Positions 7,635 to 15,127 of a stretch of 39,654 nt of DNA are shown here, one piece after another. Source of the stretch: an uncultured Coriobacteriales bacterium (GTDB lineage Bacteria > Actinomycetota > Coriobacteriia > Coriobacteriales > Eggerthellaceae). A model generated the notes under the pieces. That model had not been told where the DNA came from, did no database searches, and was given only the letters and a program-made list of their open reading frames with translations. Where the stretch lies: positions 1 to 39,654 of the forward strand of contig CAMPNZ010000005.1 in NCBI GenBank assembly GCA_946892075.1, given 5' to 3'. The first letter of the stretch is position 1; the number at the start of each line of letters is the position of its first letter. The position numbers and the translations under genes are program-made.

Positions 7635-9100
7635 TAGAAATAAGAAATTTTTCTTTTTCCTATACATCCTCTGACCAAAGTACACTTAAAAATATCAATC
7701 TGAGTATCCCTGACGGTCAATGCGTTCTTTTAACGGGAATGTCCGGATGCGGTAAGACGACCATAATACGAGCTTTAAATGGACTTATTCCTCATTACTA
7801 TGAAGGGAAAAGTTTGGGAAGTGTATCTGTTTTTGGTAAAAGTCCACAAACGCTTGCCCTGTATGAACTCGCGCCGATTGTTGGCTGCGTATTTCAGAAT
7901 CCCCGCAGCCAGTTTTTTAATGTAGATACGGATAGTGAACTGGTTTTTGCCTGTGAAAATTTAGGTATGTCAAAAGAAGATATTCGATTGCGCTATAACA
8001 AAATCGTATCCTCTTTGCATATTGAGAGATTGATGGGAAAGAGTTTGTTTCATCTTTCTTCTGGAGAAAAACAAAAAATTGCTTGTGCCTCTGTGGCTGT
8101 GCTTTCTCCCAATCTTGTTCTTATGGATGAGCCAAGTGCTAATCTTGATTTTTCCGCTATCTCAAATTTGCAAGGGATGATACGATTTTGGAAAGATGAG
8201 GGAAAAACAATCGTTATTGCCGAGCATCGCATTCATTATTTAAAAAATTTAGTGGATCGTGTGATATTGCTTGATGCCGGCGAGATGATCGGAGACTATC
8301 AAGGCGTTAACTTTTTCGAGTTACCGAGTTCGTTTTATGAAACGCATGGGATACGTATTCCGGACATAAAACAGCTTTCATTTGGAGCTTCCGATCCATT
8401 ATCGCCGACGAAAGATTTTTTAGAGCTTTACGATGTGAATTTTTCCTACCACAATACGCAAAGCGTATTGAATATTCCGAAGTTTCAACTTCCTCTGGGA
8501 AGGGCAACAGCTCTCATAGGTTCAAACGGTGCCGGCAAGTCCACTTTTGCCAAACTTCTTTGCGGGCTGGTGAAAAAAGATAAAAGCAAACTGATCTATC
8601 AAAACAAGACTTTTCCACCTAAAAAAAGACGTGATCTGACCTATCTTGTGCAACAGGAAGTAAATCATCAGTTGTTTACAGAAACGGTTATGGAAGAGCT
8701 TTTGATTTCTCAGGAAGAAGAAAATCATTCTGCAGCCGAGGCAATACTCCAAGAACTCCATCTGGATGGCTTTAAAGATGAACATCCCATGTCTCTTTCA
8801 GGAGGGCAAAAGCAGCGTGTTGCAGTAGCCTCCGCTCTGATGAGCAATCGAGATGTGTTAATCTTTGATGAGCCGACCAGTGGTCTTGATTTGGAAAACA
8901 TGCAGCATTTTGCACAAATTATAAAGAGAATAATTCTTTTAGGAAAAACATGCTTAATTATTACTCATGATCCGGAGTTTATTGCTCTTGCCTGTCAGCA
9001 TATTATTGAAATGAAAGATGGGCAGATTAAGGAGCAATATGATTTGAACCAGACGACAGTACAGAAATTGCAGAATTTTTTTAGAGAGGAGGTTTCATGA
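7631..9100 (+). CDS. ECF transporter ATPase, two fused ABC domains
   Basis: A single 489-residue chain carries both nucleotide-binding domains that usually come as EcfA1 and EcfA2. Domain 1 has Walker A GMSGCGKTT, signature LSSGEKQK and Walker B LVLMDEPSANLD. Domain 2 has GSNGAGKST, LSGGQKQR and LIFDEPTSGLD. Both switch histidines are present (AEHRIH and THDPEF). The start at 7631 is chosen for GGAGG six bases upstream and for the ATGA overlap with the T gene. The longer frame from 7595 lies inside the T gene. Its 3' end overlaps the AraC-type gene by four bases. It powers ATP-driven uptake through the S and T subunits. Confidence 0.92.
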   Translation: MIEIRNFSFSYTSSDQSTLKNINLSIPDGQCVLLTGMSGCGKTTIIRALNGLIPHYYEGKSLGSVSVFGKSPQTLALYELAPIVGCVFQNPRSQFFNVDTDSELVFACENLGMSKEDIRLRYNKIVSSLHIERLMGKSLFHLSSGEKQKIACASVAVLSPNLVLMDEPSANLDFSAISNLQGMIRFWKDEGKTIVIAEHRIHYLKNLVDRVILLDAGEMIGDYQGVNFFELPSSFYETHGIRIPDIKQLSFGASDPLSPTKDFLELYDVNFSYHNTQSVLNIPKFQLPLGRATALIGSNGAGKSTFAKLLCGLVKKDKSKLIYQNKTFPPKKRRDLTYLVQQEVNHQLFTETVMEELLISQEEENHSAAEAILQELHLDGFKDEHPMSLSGGQKQRVAVASALMSNRDVLIFDEPTSGLDLENMQHFAQIIKRIILLGKTCLIITHDPEFIALACQHIIEMKDGQIKEQYDLNQTTVQKLQNFFREEVS

Positions 9101-10059
9101 CAATGAACGCCTTGGGTAATATGGGAGATAATATCACAATGCAGAAACGAGAAGATGGCAGTTCTATCTTTTTTTTGCATGATGAAACCGGCTTGGGGAC
9201 GATGACTTGCTACTCCCCTTTCGAAGGCGTCTTTGTACTTTTTAATGACTTTCATCTCAAAACTTGCTACTCAGCTTTCAAGCCGCATCAATCGATGTTC
9301 ACCATTGATTACTGTAAAGAAGGCAGAATAGAAAATAGCATTCATCCGGAAAAGTACACTTATATCAGTGCTGGTGATTTGCAGATGGAAGTACGCACCC
9401 AGCATTGCGGAGAGTTTTACTTTCCACTTAAACACTATCACGGAATCACAATCAGCATTCTCTTTCCGCAGGGTTCTGAAACGATAAGGACATTATTAAA
9501 CGGATTTCCGGTTGATGTGGAAAATTTGAAAAACAAATTCTGTAGAACATCAAAAGGCTATGAAACCTTTATTATGCGTTCCAATCCACAAGCGAACCAT
9601 ATCTTAGCCGAAATTTATCAAATTCCTGAAAAAGATAGAGTTCCTTATCTGAAAATTAAGGTATTAGAACTTCTTCTTTATTTGGATGGTATGGATATTT
9701 CTTTAGCAAAACAACAAAACGACTATTTAAATTTTGCCCAAGTAACTAAGATCAAATCTTTGGAAAAAAGGTTGACTTCACGTCTTGACCGATTTTATAC
9801 GTTAACCGAATGTTCGAGTTTCATTGATATGCCACTCACATCTATGAAAAAAGCGTTCAGAATTATTTATGGAAAATCGATTTATGCCTATATGAAAGAG
9901 TATCGCGTTAATGCAGCGGCTTTGCTCTTACAAGATTCATCGAAGAGCATACTTGAAATTGCGAATGATTTAGGCTACCAAAACCCATCCAAGTTTTCGG
10001 CTGCCTTTAAGTCCCTTCGTGGATTAACGCCACGAGACTATAGAAAAACTCTTGTCTGA
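9097..10059 (+). CDS. AraC-family transcriptional regulator, PchR-like
   Basis: DNA-binding activator or repressor of 320 aa. The C-terminal 100 residues hold the double helix-turn-helix of the AraC family (second HTH ILEIANDLGYQNPSKFSAAF, ending GLTPRDYRKTL). The N-terminal part has the CKEGRIE and LQMEV type segments seen in PchR-like regulators, whose known members respond to ferric siderophores. That parallel is from family resemblance by eye. The start has a very strong AGAGGAGG site and overlaps the ATPase stop by four bases, so the regulator is co-translated with the ECF genes. It probably controls this operon and the ABC pair downstream; the direct repeats at 6229-6267 are a candidate target. 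Confidence 0.85.
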   Translation: MTMNALGNMGDNITMQKREDGSSIFFLHDETGLGTMTCYSPFEGVFVLFNDFHLKTCYSAFKPHQSMFTIDYCKEGRIENSIHPEKYTYISAGDLQMEVRTQHCGEFYFPLKHYHGITISILFPQGSETIRTLLNGFPVDVENLKNKFCRTSKGYETFIMRSNPQANHILAEIYQIPEKDRVPYLKIKVLELLLYLDGMDISLAKQQNDYLNFAQVTKIKSLEKRLTSRLDRFYTLTECSSFIDMPLTSMKKAFRIIYGKSIYAYMKEYRVNAAALLLQDSSKSILEIANDLGYQNPSKFSAAFKSLRGLTPRDYRKTLV

Positions 10060-10096
10060 ACGGGGCTGTTTTCCCATTAGAGGGTGGAACGGACCA

Positions 10097-10168
10097 CACC
10101 TTATTTCATAAACTGTTTTAGAGAATACGTTGATTTCTCTTCGACCAAAACAGTTTAGAAATGAGGTG
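10097..10168 (+). promoter_or_regulatory. Long leader hairpin that covers the ribosome site of the ABC pair
   Basis: The left arm 10097-10119 (CACCTTATTTCATAAACTG then TTTT) pairs with the right arm 10147-10168 over about 22 positions, with one mismatch and one bulged base. An inner AGAGAA/TTCTCT pair (10120-10125 with 10135-10140) extends the helix. The right arm contains GAGGTG (10163-10168), the only good Shine-Dalgarno site for the TTG start at 10177. When folded, the structure hides that site. No T run of terminator quality follows the right arm except TTTTT. This could be a translational switch or a mixed attenuator. Confidence 0.6.
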
Positions 10169-10176
10169 TTTTTATT

Positions 10177-11964
10177 TTGAAAAGCAAAAAAAGAATATTG
10201 CCGATTGTTCTGTCTTTTGCAGACAGTGCAAAACCACAGTTTATACTATCTATTCTATTTGCCGTACTAAGCGTTTTCTGTGGTTTTTTGCCTTATTTTG
10301 GGATCTATCAAGTCCTTCTTGTATTTTTTTCAAAAGTACAAGATAGCAGTCAAATTTCTGTGCATTCACTTGTCCCTTGGTTCCTTTTGTGCGTCGCAGG
10401 ATATGGCCTTAAAGTCTTGTTTCACACAATCTCAACGAATCGGTCTCACCATGCCGCCTACCATATTCTTAAAAATATACGAAGCCGACTGACCGATAAA
10501 TTAATGCGCTTGCCGCTTGGAACTGTAACAGGAAAAACCGCCGGTGAACTCAAGAGCATTATTGTTGACCGCGTAGAAACGATTGAATTACCTTTGGCAC
10601 ACTTGATACCGGAAGGCTTATCGAATCTGATTTTTCCTGTTATCGTATTTATTTTCATGCTGGTATGGAATTGGAAAGTCGCATTGGCATCTGTTGCCTG
10701 CATTCCTTGTGGCGGGCTTGCCTATGCGATCGTCATGAAGACATTTAACAGCAAATATGACAGCTATATGAAAGCTTCTAAAAAACTGGACAGTGTGATT
10801 GTGGAATATGTGGAAGGCATTGAAGTTGTTAAGGCTTTTAATCAATCCAGTAAATCCTATAAAAAATACACGAATGCAATCACGTCCTTTAAAGATTTTA
10901 CTTTAGATTGGTTTCGCTCCACTTGGCCGCTGATGAATTTTGCAGCGGCGATACTGCCGAGCACACTGTTAGGCATTCTTCCGGCAGGTATCTTGCTTTA
11001 TGCTACAGGAAATCTAACACCTGCTGAACTAACGCTTACTATCATTCTTTCCTTAAGTCTGGTAGGTCCCGTTTCATACTTTACGACAGCTGTCAACGGC
11101 TATAAATCCATTGAATACGCTCTGCTGGATGTTCAGAAAATTTTAGACTTGCAAGAGCTTCCGGATGAAAAAGAGCCGAAAGAACCGTCCGGTTATGACA
11201 TTTCATATAAGGATGTCACATTTTCTTATGAAGAGGCTCAAGCACCTGTCGTTAAAGATTTTTCTTTAGAAATACCCGAGGAATCTTTCGTAGCTTTGGT
11301 AGGTCCTTCCGGCGGAGGAAAATCTACCTTATCTCGATTACTTTTGCGTTTTTGGGATGTGAATCAGGGATGTATTTGTATCGGAGGAAAGGATATACGC
11401 TCTTTGCCACTTGAACAGCTCTCAGGACTCATCAGCTATGTTTCTCAGGATACTTTTCTTTTCAATATGTCCCTTTTTGAAAATATCCGCGTAGGCAATC
11501 CGGCCGCAACAAAAGAAGAGGTGTTTCAGGCCGCTCATATGGCACAATGCGAGGAGTTTATTTCACGTTTAGAACAAGGGTGGGACACGCCGGCTGGAGA
11601 AGCGGGAGATAAACTGTCGGGCGGTGAAAAACAGCGTATAGCAATTGCCAGGGCAATACTAAAAGATGCCCCTATCGTTGTTTTGGATGAAGCAACCGCA
11701 TTTACTGATCCAGAAAATGAACTTCAACTCCAAAAATCGATTAATGAACTAACGCGTGGCAAGACGCTGTTAGTGATTGCCCATAGACTTTCTACGATAA
11801 AAAATGCCGACAAAATCGTTGTTTTGCAGGAAGGCACAAAAGTGGCGGAAGGAACGCAGAATGAACTTTTGAAGGTTTGCTCCCTTTACCGCTCCATGTG
11901 GGAAGCACATGTTGGTGGCAAAGCATGGGCGGCATCCAATCAAGAGAAAGGAGCGGATAAATAA
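10177..11964 (+). CDS. ABC transporter ATP-binding/permease (YbtP/IrtA-like), subunit 1
   Basis: Half-transporter of 595 aa with an exporter-fold membrane domain (about six helices, residues 1-315) and a C-terminal nucleotide-binding domain. The NBD has Walker A GPSGGGKST, Q-loop YVSQDTF, signature LSGGEKQR, Walker B VVLDEATAF and switch His in IAHRLST. The DEATAFTDPENE version of the D-loop is typical, as I recall it, of the YbtP/YbtQ and IrtA/IrtB siderophore importers, which have an exporter fold but import. The start is TTG at 10177 with GAGGTG eight bases upstream inside the leader hairpin. Its partner starts directly after its stop. It probably forms a heterodimer with the next gene product. 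The direction of transport is not proven by sequence. Confidence 0.88.
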   Translation: MKSKKRILPIVLSFADSAKPQFILSILFAVLSVFCGFLPYFGIYQVLLVFFSKVQDSSQISVHSLVPWFLLCVAGYGLKVLFHTISTNRSHHAAYHILKNIRSRLTDKLMRLPLGTVTGKTAGELKSIIVDRVETIELPLAHLIPEGLSNLIFPVIVFIFMLVWNWKVALASVACIPCGGLAYAIVMKTFNSKYDSYMKASKKLDSVIVEYVEGIEVVKAFNQSSKSYKKYTNAITSFKDFTLDWFRSTWPLMNFAAAILPSTLLGILPAGILLYATGNLTPAELTLTIILSLSLVGPVSYFTTAVNGYKSIEYALLDVQKILDLQELPDEKEPKEPSGYDISYKDVTFSYEEAQAPVVKDFSLEIPEESFVALVGPSGGGKSTLSRLLLRFWDVNQGCICIGGKDIRSLPLEQLSGLISYVSQDTFLFNMSLFENIRVGNPAATKEEVFQAAHMAQCEEFISRLEQGWDTPAGEAGDKLSGGEKQRIAIARAILKDAPIVVLDEATAFTDPENELQLQKSINELTRGKTLLVIAHRLSTIKNADKIVVLQEGTKVAEGTQNELLKVCSLYRSMWEAHVGGKAWAASNQEKGADK

Positions 11965-13713
11965 ATGTTTACCATGATCAAACGTATCGTTGATTGGACA
12001 GGTTCTTATAAAAAAAGATTTTACTGGGGCATCGTCTGGTCGTTATTAGAGAATTTCTTTATTGCTTTTCCCTTGATGGGAGCGGCTTATGTTCTGAACC
12101 TTATGCTGCAGGATACAGCAGGGCTCAGGAGTTTGCACACAAAGGAAGCTTTATGGGCGCTTTTGTTTATGGTTTTCTGTGTTTTAGGTCGTTTCTTCTT
12201 CTCCTATCTGCGGGCTGTTTTTCAAGAAAGCATTGCTTATGAGAAAACAGCCGAGGAGCGCATCGAGATAGGCGATATATTAAAGCGAGTTTCCCTTGGC
12301 TTTTTTGATCGTCACAAGACCGGTGAAATTGCGGGAGCAGTTACAACCGACTTATCTACTTTGGAATTGTATGCCATGAAGATGACGGATACAGTTATCG
12401 GAGCTTATTTGCAGACTCTTGCCATGATTCTAAGCATCCTTTTTTTCTCATGGAAAGTAGCAACTGTTGCTTTAGTGGGTGTATTATGTTCTGCATTTTT
12501 CCAGCGCCGACTGGTGAAAGATAGCCGAGCAAACACAGCGGTACGCCAGAAAGCCAATGATAGCATGATTAACGCAACACTCCAATTTATCCGTGGAATA
12601 ACGGTTATTAAATCGTATGGGAGAACAGCAAGCGCCGTTGCGGAACTACAAAAATCTTTTTCCGATCAACGTGACATCAACATAAAAATAGAAAACGATT
12701 ACATGTGGACGAACGGTCTTTACCAGTTAAGTCTAAAATTGACCTCCGTAGCAATCGCTGTTATGGTATGCCTTCAAACCATTCACGGTGAAATTTCTCT
12801 GCCTATCATGCTCATGATAGTGATCTTTTCATTTGTTATGTTTACTCGTTTGGAAACGGTAACTACTGCTTCTCACACCTTGGAAATGATGCGAGCAGCG
12901 CTGGACAAACTTCAAACAATTAAGACGGCAAAGTATATCGACGAAGATTCAAAAGATATTGTTTTAAACAATTTTGACATTTCTTATCAGAACGTATCCT
13001 TCGCTTACGATCACAAAAATATTATCGATAATGTGAGCTTTTCTGTTCCCGAAAATTCAACTTTAGCCATCGTGGGACCCTCCGGTTCCGGTAAAACAAC
13101 ACTCTGTAATTTGCTTGCCAGATTCTATGATGTCAATCATGGGTCTATTTCTATCGATGGACATGATATCAGAGAAATGACTTGTGATACTCTGCTGCGA
13201 TATATTTCGATCGTTTTTCAGCATGTCTATCTGTTTCATGACACGATATTGAACAACATTCGTTTTGGCAGACCGGAAGCCAGCTTCGAGGAGATTAAAG
13301 AAGCTGCCAAAAAGGCAGCTTGTCATGAATTTATTGAGAATTTACCAAACGGCTATAACACGATGCTTGGCGAAGGCGGTTCGACACTTTCAGGAGGAGA
13401 AAAACAACGCTTATCCATTGCTCGTGCCATACTAAAAGATGCACCTATCGTTATATTAGATGAAGCAACTGCCAGTGTAGATCCTGAAAACGAGCATTTA
13501 ATTCAACAAGCCATATCCGCCTTGGTCAAAGGAAAAACATTGATCGTTATTGCCCACAGGCTAAACACAATCCAGTTCGCTGACAATATTTTAGTCATAG
13601 ACCAAGGAAAGCTGGTACAGCAGGGAACGCATGAGCAGTTAATAAAAGAAGAAGGAATATATAAAGATTTCCAGAAAATACTTAATAAGACAAGTAACTG
13701 GCAACTCAGTTGA
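11965..13713 (+). CDS. ABC transporter ATP-binding/permease (YbtQ/IrtB-like), subunit 2
   Basis: Second half-transporter of 582 aa with the same layout: an exporter-type membrane domain (to about residue 315), then the NBD with GPSGSGKTT, IVFQHVYLF (Q-loop), LSGGEKQRLSIARAIL, VILDEATASVDPENE and IAHRLNT. Both ATP sites of the heterodimer look catalytically complete. The ATG directly abuts the stop of the first subunit, with AAAGGAG upstream, so the two are coupled. A terminator follows at 13751-13795. In the AraC, ECF and paired-ABC context, a combined uptake route for an iron or metal chelate is the most economical idea. Drug or peptide export is the alternative. Confidence 0.88.
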   Translation: MFTMIKRIVDWTGSYKKRFYWGIVWSLLENFFIAFPLMGAAYVLNLMLQDTAGLRSLHTKEALWALLFMVFCVLGRFFFSYLRAVFQESIAYEKTAEERIEIGDILKRVSLGFFDRHKTGEIAGAVTTDLSTLELYAMKMTDTVIGAYLQTLAMILSILFFSWKVATVALVGVLCSAFFQRRLVKDSRANTAVRQKANDSMINATLQFIRGITVIKSYGRTASAVAELQKSFSDQRDINIKIENDYMWTNGLYQLSLKLTSVAIAVMVCLQTIHGEISLPIMLMIVIFSFVMFTRLETVTTASHTLEMMRAALDKLQTIKTAKYIDEDSKDIVLNNFDISYQNVSFAYDHKNIIDNVSFSVPENSTLAIVGPSGSGKTTLCNLLARFYDVNHGSISIDGHDIREMTCDTLLRYISIVFQHVYLFHDTILNNIRFGRPEASFEEIKEAAKKAACHEFIENLPNGYNTMLGEGGSTLSGGEKQRLSIARAILKDAPIVILDEATASVDPENEHLIQQAISALVKGKTLIVIAHRLNTIQFADNILVIDQGKLVQQGTHEQLIKEEGIYKDFQKILNKTSNWQLS

Positions 13714-13750
13714 ACAAATTTATTTTAATTTAGCAACTCCAATTATTATG

Positions 13751-13795
13751 AAAAGGGGGACTCCTGCGTGCTCATGTTTGCAGTCAGTCCCTTTT
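13751..13795 (+). terminator. Terminator of the ABC operon
   Basis: AAAAGGGGGACT (13751-13762) pairs with AGTCCCTTTT (13786-13795) around a long loop, and GTTTT follows. It lies 38 bases after the stop of the second ABC gene. Confidence 0.7.
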
Positions 13796-13820
13796 GTTTT
13801 AGGGTTAGTGCATTAGTTTT

Positions 13821-13867
13821 CATACCCCTTATTCAATTTCGTACCCCTTGGTATTAGACTCGTACCC
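13821..13867. repeat. Three spaced copies of a (C)RTACCCCTT motif
   Basis: CATACCCCTT (13821), CGTACCCCTT (13840) and CGTACCC (13861) start 19 and 21 bases apart, roughly helical phase. They lie between the ABC terminator and the hsdM scrap, near the expected inner junction of the island. They may be recombinase or regulator sites; no gene in this stretch explains them. Confidence 0.35.
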
Positions 13868-14008
13868 TAAGCGGCGATGCCGTTAAAATGTATCAAATAT
13901 GTTGTTGTGTTCTCAAATAAAATTCCATCATAAGGTTCAATCAAGCTGGCAATAAGCTGAACAGCGTCATGTGGTGTGTAATACTCACCTTCTTCTTTTG
14001 TTGCGTTA
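13867..14008 (-). pseudogene. hsdM: HsdM (type I DNA methyltransferase) short fragment
   Basis: Reading the minus strand leftward from about 14008 gives NATKEEGEYYTPHDAVQLIA and then SLIEPYDGILFENTTT, ending at a TAG at 13867. This matches the block just before the AdoMet-binding motif of HsdM subunits (the GEFYTPR.IV.L...L.EPY.G region). About 45 codons survive, so there is no methyltransferase activity. The homology stops at about 13915, right before the place where the catalytic DPACGSG motif should be, which marks a recombination junction. In the usual hsdM-hsdS-hsdR order on the minus strand, this scrap is the upstream partner of the hsdR tail near 5.1-5.5 kb. Confidence 0.7.
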
Positions 14009-14141
14009 ACAATTATTCAAACCTTTGTAGACAAGATGTATGTAGAAAAATCTGAAACGTATCAGACACAAGAACTAAGTAAAACCAGTTGAATACGGTG
14101 AAATTATTGGGGTGCAGTTGATGCTCCACTCCATAAGTAAA

Positions 14142-14184
14142 ATTGGCGTAGCCGGTAGTACTACCGATTACGCCAATATTTTTT
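14142..14184 (+). terminator. Strong intrinsic terminator near the right end of the island
   Basis: ATTGGCGTAGCCGGTAGT (14142-14159) faces ACTACCGATTACGCCAAT (14160-14177). The arms are complementary except at two central positions, and ATTTTTT follows. It would stop plus-strand transcription leaving the island toward nrfH. A short open stretch just upstream (about 13997-14092, ending TGA) looks like the 3' end of an unidentified gene. Confidence 0.7.
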
Positions 14185-14203
14185 AGGAATTAAATCCCTA
14201 TGT

Positions 14204-14228
14204 AAAAGCCCCTCGTAGTGAGGGGCTT
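14204..14228 (-). terminator. Terminator of nrfH; right copy of the 25-bp direct repeat
   Basis: Identical over 25 bases to 4903-4927. Read on the minus strand, the stem is followed by TTTTAC, so it can terminate the nrfA-nrfH transcript. On the plus strand it is followed by TTTTT. The outer T run is retained here but lost in the left copy, which supports a single ancestral terminator shared by mrp and nrfH. Between this terminator and the nrfH stop (14229-14357) there are only degenerate copies of a GCTGCTGCGTTCCCG motif. Confidence 0.8.
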
Positions 14229-14357
14229 TTTAATCGTTTCATGCATCAAGCAGCGCTGCTGCGTTCCCGCGATGCTGCGTTCCCGCACCGACACGTTCCA
14301 GTGCTGCTGCGTTCTCATTCAGCAGCGTTCCTGTGCCGTTATCGCGCTATGAACGCC

Positions 14358-15113
14358 TTAGCGGTTCGACAGTTGAACATACGGGTTCGCTTTGGCGTTA
14401 GCAAGAATCTTATCGCCTTCCGCTTTCGTAACCCAGCCTTTAGGCAGTTCAACGTTTTCATGCTCGTGGCAACCCGTGCACACTAACACGCTTGCGCGGT
14501 GACCCTTATGACAATCGGTACACTGAATCTCAAGGTTTGGATGATGCTGCGAGTGCGGATTAAACTTCCTGTTCACCGTAACTTTTTCAAGGTTCGCACG
14601 GTTCACTAATCCGTCGGCGCCCATCAAGTACGAATGGCAATTCTCATTCGAGCAAAACTGCGTAGGTTCGGCCTTTTCCCATTCCACCAGCTGATGAGCA
14701 TTCGGCTCGGTTTGCGGCAGCTGATAATTTCCGCTAATTTGCTCGGTAAGCTCTTGCATTTGCTGCGCAATTACTGGATGGTGACAATCCATGCAGCGAA
14801 TTTCAGGCTTTGCCGTTGTATGCGTTAGGCGATGGCGCGTTGAAAGCATGGCCGAAGTATCGCTGACGGCATTGCCGTACTTGTCAATACCAGGAGCGTT
14901 TTGATCTTGAAGGTAGGTGTCAAGATACGGATCCATGTTATGGCAAATAGCTGCGCAAAAGCCTGGCGTTTCATGCCAATGCCAAAACCCAATGCCGGCT
15001 CCAGCCATAACAATTACAATAGCTGCACAAATACCAAACTTCTTACCGCGCTTCATGGGGCATCGCGCTTTTTTTGGCGCCTGAGCGTTAGGTGCTGTAT
15101 CTTTGCTAGTCAT
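14358..15113 (-). CDS. nrfH: NrfH-like membrane multihaem cytochrome c (quinol dehydrogenase)
   Basis: Membrane-anchored electron donor that passes electrons from menaquinol to NrfA. It has 251 aa with one N-terminal hydrophobic helix (about 26-45) and the rest outside the membrane. Haem attachment sites are CAAICH (53-58), CMDCH (107-111), CSNENCH (154-160), CTDCH (198-202) and CTGCH (212-216). Two of them are atypical: CX3CH and CX4CH. The first is followed by Asn-Met, and a nearby Met ligates haem 1 in NrfH. The protein is longer than classical NrfH (about 160 aa, four haems). It starts 14 bases after the nrfA stop with GGTGAG upstream. The name rests on context and haem pattern. Confidence 0.85.
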   Translation of the reverse strand: MTSKDTAPNAQAPKKARCPMKRGKKFGICAAIVIVMAGAGIGFWHWHETPGFCAAICHNMDPYLDTYLQDQNAPGIDKYGNAVSDTSAMLSTRHRLTHTTAKPEIRCMDCHHPVIAQQMQELTEQISGNYQLPQTEPNAHQLVEWEKAEPTQFCSNENCHSYLMGADGLVNRANLEKVTVNRKFNPHSQHHPNLEIQCTDCHKGHRASVLVCTGCHEHENVELPKGWVTKAEGDKILANAKANPYVQLSNR

Positions 15114-15127
15114 ACACTCACCGCCCT

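Larger units (their letters stand above)
4903..14228. mobile_element. AT-rich island flanked by duplicated terminator (candidate integrated element, degenerate)
   Basis: A block of about 9.3 kb lies between mrp and nrfH and is clearly AT-richer than both neighbours. It is bounded by exact 25-bp direct repeats (4903-4927 and 14204-14228), each being a terminator hairpin. The left copy keeps the five A bases outside the element and the right copy keeps the five T bases outside it. Joining the outer halves gives one symmetrical bidirectional terminator, as expected for an empty target site. Contents are an hsdR 3' relic, a broken serine recombinase, the ECF/AraC/ABC module and an hsdM scrap. No complete integrase or conjugation gene is present, so this is a decayed or internally replaced element. 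The repeat and hairpins are seen; integration at this site is inference. Confidence 0.6.

Noticed and set aside
13997..14092. Plus-strand stretch ending QELSKTS at the right end of the island
   Set aside because: It reads like the end of a real gene, but I could not assign it to a family and its 5' part is missing; mentioned only under the nearby terminator.
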